A stretch of DNA of 64,000 bases from VBDM01 sp964430565 (GTDB lineage: Bacteria > Pseudomonadota > Gammaproteobacteria > Burkholderiales > SG8-39). Positions 61,150 to 64,000 of the stretch are shown here, one piece after another (within the stretch, counting starts at the first letter, position 1; every line of letters begins with the position of its first letter). The notes below the pieces were generated by a model that worked only from the letters and a program-made list of their open reading frames with translations, was not told where the DNA came from and made no database searches. The stretch is taken from assembly GCA_964430565.1 (NCBI GenBank), contig CAYSFD010000029.1:1-64000 (forward strand). Reading direction: 5' to 3'. The position numbers and the translations under genes are program-made.

Positions 61150-62403
61150 TTAAATCGCGCCCAACTCGCCTGCGGCGCGGGCCTTCTTTCCATATACCCA
61201 TTCGAACAAAGGCGCAGTCATCAGCGTAGTCACGATGGCCATCAAGACCATGATGGAAAACAACGCCGGCTGGATGATTCCTTTCTGCAAACCGATGTTG
61301 AGAATGATCAGCTCCATCGCGCCGCGCGCGTTCATCAGCGTGCCCACGGCCATCGCGGTCCGGTTGTCCTCGCCGGCAAGCCGCGCGGCAGCCCAGCAGG
61401 CCACGGCCTTGGCCGCGATCGAGGCGACGAGCACCGCTCCCGCGATGAGGAGAAGCTCGCTGCTCACCATGTCGAATCGGGTGTTCAGGCCGGAGAACGT
61501 GAAAAAGACCGGCAGCAGGAACACCACGGCGAGCGGTTCGAGCTGCCGCTTGAGTTCCTGCGTGATGAAACCGCGCGGCATCGCCGTGCCGAGCAGGAAG
61601 CCGCCGAAAACCGCGTGAACGCCGGCCGCATCCATCGCCCACGCAGCGAGCATGAGCAGCATGAGAATCACGCCGAGCAGGCCCGGGCTGATTTTCCGTT
61701 CGGCTTCGGCCAGCCGGCCAATCGGTGCAAGGAGCCTGCGCCCGGCGAAAACCATGAGCAGCGCGTAGCCGATCCCGCCCGCAAAGGCCTTCACCGCGAC
61801 GATGGCGCCGCCCCCAAAGGTCGCGAGGACTACGGCAAACACGCACCAGGCGGCCGCATCGTTGATCGCGCCGGCTGCAAGCACGAGCGTGCCGAGCGCC
61901 GTTCCGGTCAGACCGCGGTCCTGGATGATTCGGGCAAGCACCGGGAGAGCCGTGATGGCGATAGCCGCGCCGAGGAAAAGAACGGCTTCGAACGGTCGCG
62001 TCTGCTCGGAAAAAAGCCCCGGTACCCTCACCAGCCAGAGCGCGAGCGCCGTGCCGATGATGAACGGCACGAGCATTCCCGCCAGGGATACCGAAACGGC
62101 GCTGCGCATGCGGCTGCGGAAGAGTCCCATATCGAACTCCACGCCGACCAGGAACATATAGAGCCCGATGCCGAGCTGCGCAACCACGTAGAGCGTATCG
62201 AGCGATTCCGGCGGAAACAGGAACTGTTGCGCTTCGGGCCAGAGGAGCCCGAACAAGGATGGCCCCAAGAGCACGCCGGCAATCATCTCGCCGATGACTT
62301 GTGGCTGACCGCAGCGCCGCGCCACCCAGCCGACCGCCTGGCAAGCGGCCAGGATGAAAACCATCTGCAGGAAGAACGCTACGGAGGGTTCGGCTGAAGT
62401 CAT
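61150..62403 (-). CDS. Cation:proton antiporter (CPA2 family, Kef-like)
   Basis: 417-aa membrane protein with 12 helices. It opens with the family segment QPQVIGEMIAGVLLGPSLFG. The ion-binding pair is Asn181-Asp182 (AGAINDAAAW), an ND pair, in place of the DD or QD often seen in CPA2. No C-terminal TrkA-N nucleotide-binding domain is present, so it is the membrane part only. It ends 7 bp before the MFS start, so co-transcribed, and is divergent from uvrA. Confidence 0.88.
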   Translation of the reverse strand: MTSAEPSVAFFLQMVFILAACQAVGWVARRCGQPQVIGEMIAGVLLGPSLFGLLWPEAQQFLFPPESLDTLYVVAQLGIGLYMFLVGVEFDMGLFRSRMRSAVSVSLAGMLVPFIIGTALALWLVRVPGLFSEQTRPFEAVLFLGAAIAITALPVLARIIQDRGLTGTALGTLVLAAGAINDAAAWCVFAVVLATFGGGAIVAVKAFAGGIGYALLMVFAGRRLLAPIGRLAEAERKISPGLLGVILMLLMLAAWAMDAAGVHAVFGGFLLGTAMPRGFITQELKRQLEPLAVVFLLPVFFTFSGLNTRFDMVSSELLLIAGAVLVASIAAKAVACWAAARLAGEDNRTAMAVGTLMNARGAMELIILNIGLQKGIIQPALFSIMVLMAIVTTLMTAPLFEWVYGKKARAAGELGAI

Positions 62404-62508
62404 GGTTGGGTGGGGGTTCCTGCGACGCCCGGGTACTCATCGAAGTAGCGAAGGTGCCGCTGAATTTCGTATAGTAACGGGTTTGACCTCTTTCACCGGC
62501 CGGTTTTG

Positions 62509-64000
62509 ATGGACCACATCCGCATCCGCGGCGCGCGCACGCATAACCTGAAGAACCTCAGCGTCGATCTGCCGCGCAATCGGCTGATTGTCATCACCGG
62601 CTTGTCCGGCTCCGGGAAGTCGTCGCTCGCCTTCGACACGCTCTACGCGGAGGGCCAGCGCCGCTACGTCGAGTCGCTTTCTGCCTACGCGCGCCAGTTC
62701 CTGCAACTGATGGAAAAACCCGATGTCGACTTGATCGAGGGCCTGTCGCCGGCGATCTCGATCGAGCAGAAGGCGGCGAGCCATAATCCGCGCTCGACCG
62801 TCGGCACCATCACCGAAATCCACGACTATCTGCGGCTGCTCTACGCGCGCGTCGGCACGCCCTACTGCCCGCAGCACAAGCTGCCTCTGGAAGCGCAATC
62901 GGTTTCGCAGATGGTGGACCACGCGCTCGCGCTCCCCGAGGACGCGCGGCTCGTGATTCTCGCGCCCATCGTCGCGAACCGAAAAGGCGAGCAGCACGAA
63001 CTGGTCGCCGAGCTGCGCGCTCAAGGGTTCGTGCGTTTGCGCATTGATGGGAAAGTCTACGAAATCGATTCGGTGCCCAAGCTCTCCAGGAACATCAAAC
63101 ACTCTGTGGATGTGGTCATCGACCGCCTGAAGGTGCGCCCGGAGGCGAAGCAGCGCCTCGCCGAATCGTTCGAAACGGCGCTGCGGCACGCCAATGGCCG
63201 CGCTCTGGTGCTCGAGCTCGATTCGGGACGCGAGCACCTGTTCTCGGCGCGTTTTGCCTGCCCGGCCTGCGACTATTCGCTCTCCGAGCTCGAGCCGCGG
63301 CTGTTCTCATTTAACAATCCCATGGGGGCGTGCCCCGGGTGCGACGGCCTGGGCAGCATCAGTTTCTTCGATCCGAAGCGTGTGGTCGCTCATCCCGGCC
63401 ATTCGCTCGCTTCGGGCGCGATCAAGGGCTGGGATCGGCGCAACCAGTTCTATTTCCAGATGCTCACGAGCCTCGGCGCGCATTTCAAGTTCGATGTCGA
63501 GGCGCCTTTCGAGAAGCTCCCGGAGGCGGTGCAGAACATCGTCCTGAACGGCACCGAGGAACGCATTGCTTTCTCGTATCTCACCGAGCGCGGCCGCACC
63601 CAGATTCGCGAGCACGCCTTCGAGGGCATTCTGCCCAATCTCGAGCGGCGCTACAAAGAGACCGATTCGCTGGTCGTGCGCGAGGAGCTCGCCAAGTATC
63701 GCAACACCAAGCCCTGCCCGGCCTGCGACGGCACGCGGCTTCGCACCGAAGCGCGCCACGTCAGGGTGGCCGATAAGGCGATCTACGAAGTGAGCGCAAT
63801 CCCGCTGAAGCAGGGACTGGAGTTCTTCAAGAAACTCAAGCTCGCCGGCGCCAAGCAGTCGATCGCCGAGAAGATCGTCAACGAGATCGCAGCGCGACTC
63901 GCCTTTCTCAATAACGTCGGCCTCGACTATCTGTCGCTCGACCGCCCCGCCGACACGCTTTCGGGCGGAGAAGCGCAGCGCATCCGCCTTGCGAGCCAGA
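62509..64000 (+). CDS. uvrA: Excinuclease ABC subunit A (partial, cut by window edge)
   Basis: N-terminal 497 residues of UvrA, the DNA-damage recognition ATPase of nucleotide excision repair. The first Walker A is GLSGSGKSSLAFDTLYAEGQ, followed by RRYVESLSAYARQFL. A zinc module with CPACDYSLSEL and CPGCDGLGS is in place, and a second CPACDGTRL follows. The window ends just inside the first-half signature LSGGEAQRIRLAS. The second half lies outside. It is transcribed divergently from the antiporter gene. No LexA box is recognised in the 105-bp gap. Confidence 0.97.
   Translation, partial: MDHIRIRGARTHNLKNLSVDLPRNRLIVITGLSGSGKSSLAFDTLYAEGQRRYVESLSAYARQFLQLMEKPDVDLIEGLSPAISIEQKAASHNPRSTVGTITEIHDYLRLLYARVGTPYCPQHKLPLEAQSVSQMVDHALALPEDARLVILAPIVANRKGEQHELVAELRAQGFVRLRIDGKVYEIDSVPKLSRNIKHSVDVVIDRLKVRPEAKQRLAESFETALRHANGRALVLELDSGREHLFSARFACPACDYSLSELEPRLFSFNNPMGACPGCDGLGSISFFDPKRVVAHPGHSLASGAIKGWDRRNQFYFQMLTSLGAHFKFDVEAPFEKLPEAVQNIVLNGTEERIAFSYLTERGRTQIREHAFEGILPNLERRYKETDSLVVREELAKYRNTKPCPACDGTRLRTEARHVRVADKAIYEVSAIPLKQGLEFFKKLKLAGAKQSIAEKIVNEIAARLAFLNNVGLDYLSLDRPADTLSGGEAQRIRLASQ

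Noticed and set aside
62437..63237. Long open frame antisense to uvrA
   Set aside because: High GC keeps the antisense frame open; the sense strand encodes clear UvrA motifs throughout.

Overview
This 64 kb window is high-GC chromosomal DNA from a Gram-negative bacterium, most likely a betaproteobacterium (Burkholderiales-like, soil or sediment lifestyle). The evidence is a Bug-type (TctC) solute receptor, an orphan TAXI-TRAP system, a Liv-type ABC transporter with acyl-CoA ligases, a Gram-negative porin, the divergent uvrA / MFS-ssb arrangement, and the pieces of an fmdB-DUF502-aspS-nudB-EEP-clsB block that I know as a betaproteobacterial gene order. There are no rRNA or tRNA genes, CRISPR arrays, integrases or transposases. 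Both ends cut a gene: an IorB-type molybdenum hydroxylase subunit on the left and uvrA on the right.

Layout. (1) 1-4774, minus strand: an acyl-CoA ligase followed by a molybdenum hydroxylase set with one 2Fe-2S subunit flanked by two Tat-exported large subunits. (2) 4913-8195, plus strand: a beta-oxidation cassette (hydratase/3-hydroxyacyl-CoA dehydrogenase fusion, SDR, PaaI-like thioesterase). A near-perfect 54-bp palindrome separates it from block 1. (3) 8287-16889: two unrelated solute-binding proteins, a royal-jelly/yellow-family protein, an SDR, an M48 protease with an RDD membrane protein, a quinone oxidoreductase and two small unknown genes. (4) 17016-25704: ligase-livG-livF on plus, converging on livM-livH-livK on minus, with a ~160-bp inverted-repeat element between the halves; then a thioesterase and an aldehyde dehydrogenase. 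(5) 25771-35000: a TAXI-TRAP transporter, a cold-shock gene with a clear terminator, a RHH/ParE-type toxin-antitoxin pair and several small stand-alone genes. (6) 35023-39192: an EF-G paralogue, clsB and an EEP-family phosphatase. (7) 39274-62403: a mosaic in which conserved housekeeping genes (nudB, aspS, DUF502, fmdB, ssb) are separated by accessory genes. These include a low-GC cytochrome b561, a porin, a Rieske oxygenase, a secreted barnase-like RNase with its barstar, and an operon resembling the export and acyl-transfer part of aryl-polyene/xanthomonadin clusters.

The most interesting content is 47925-59284. A FADH2-halogenase-like flavoprotein, a COG4648 membrane protein, a LpxL-type acyltransferase, a LolA-like protein and an MMPL exporter form one operon. 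Nearby lie a PlsC acyltransferase, a family-2 glycosyltransferase, a ketosynthase, an acyl carrier protein and a methyltransferase. Together they suggest assembly, lipid attachment and outer-membrane export of a polyketide/polyene-like product. The dehydratases, ketoreductase, ammonia-lyase and starter ligase expected for a complete aryl-polyene pathway are not in the window. All family assignments come from reading motifs and gene order; no database search was run.
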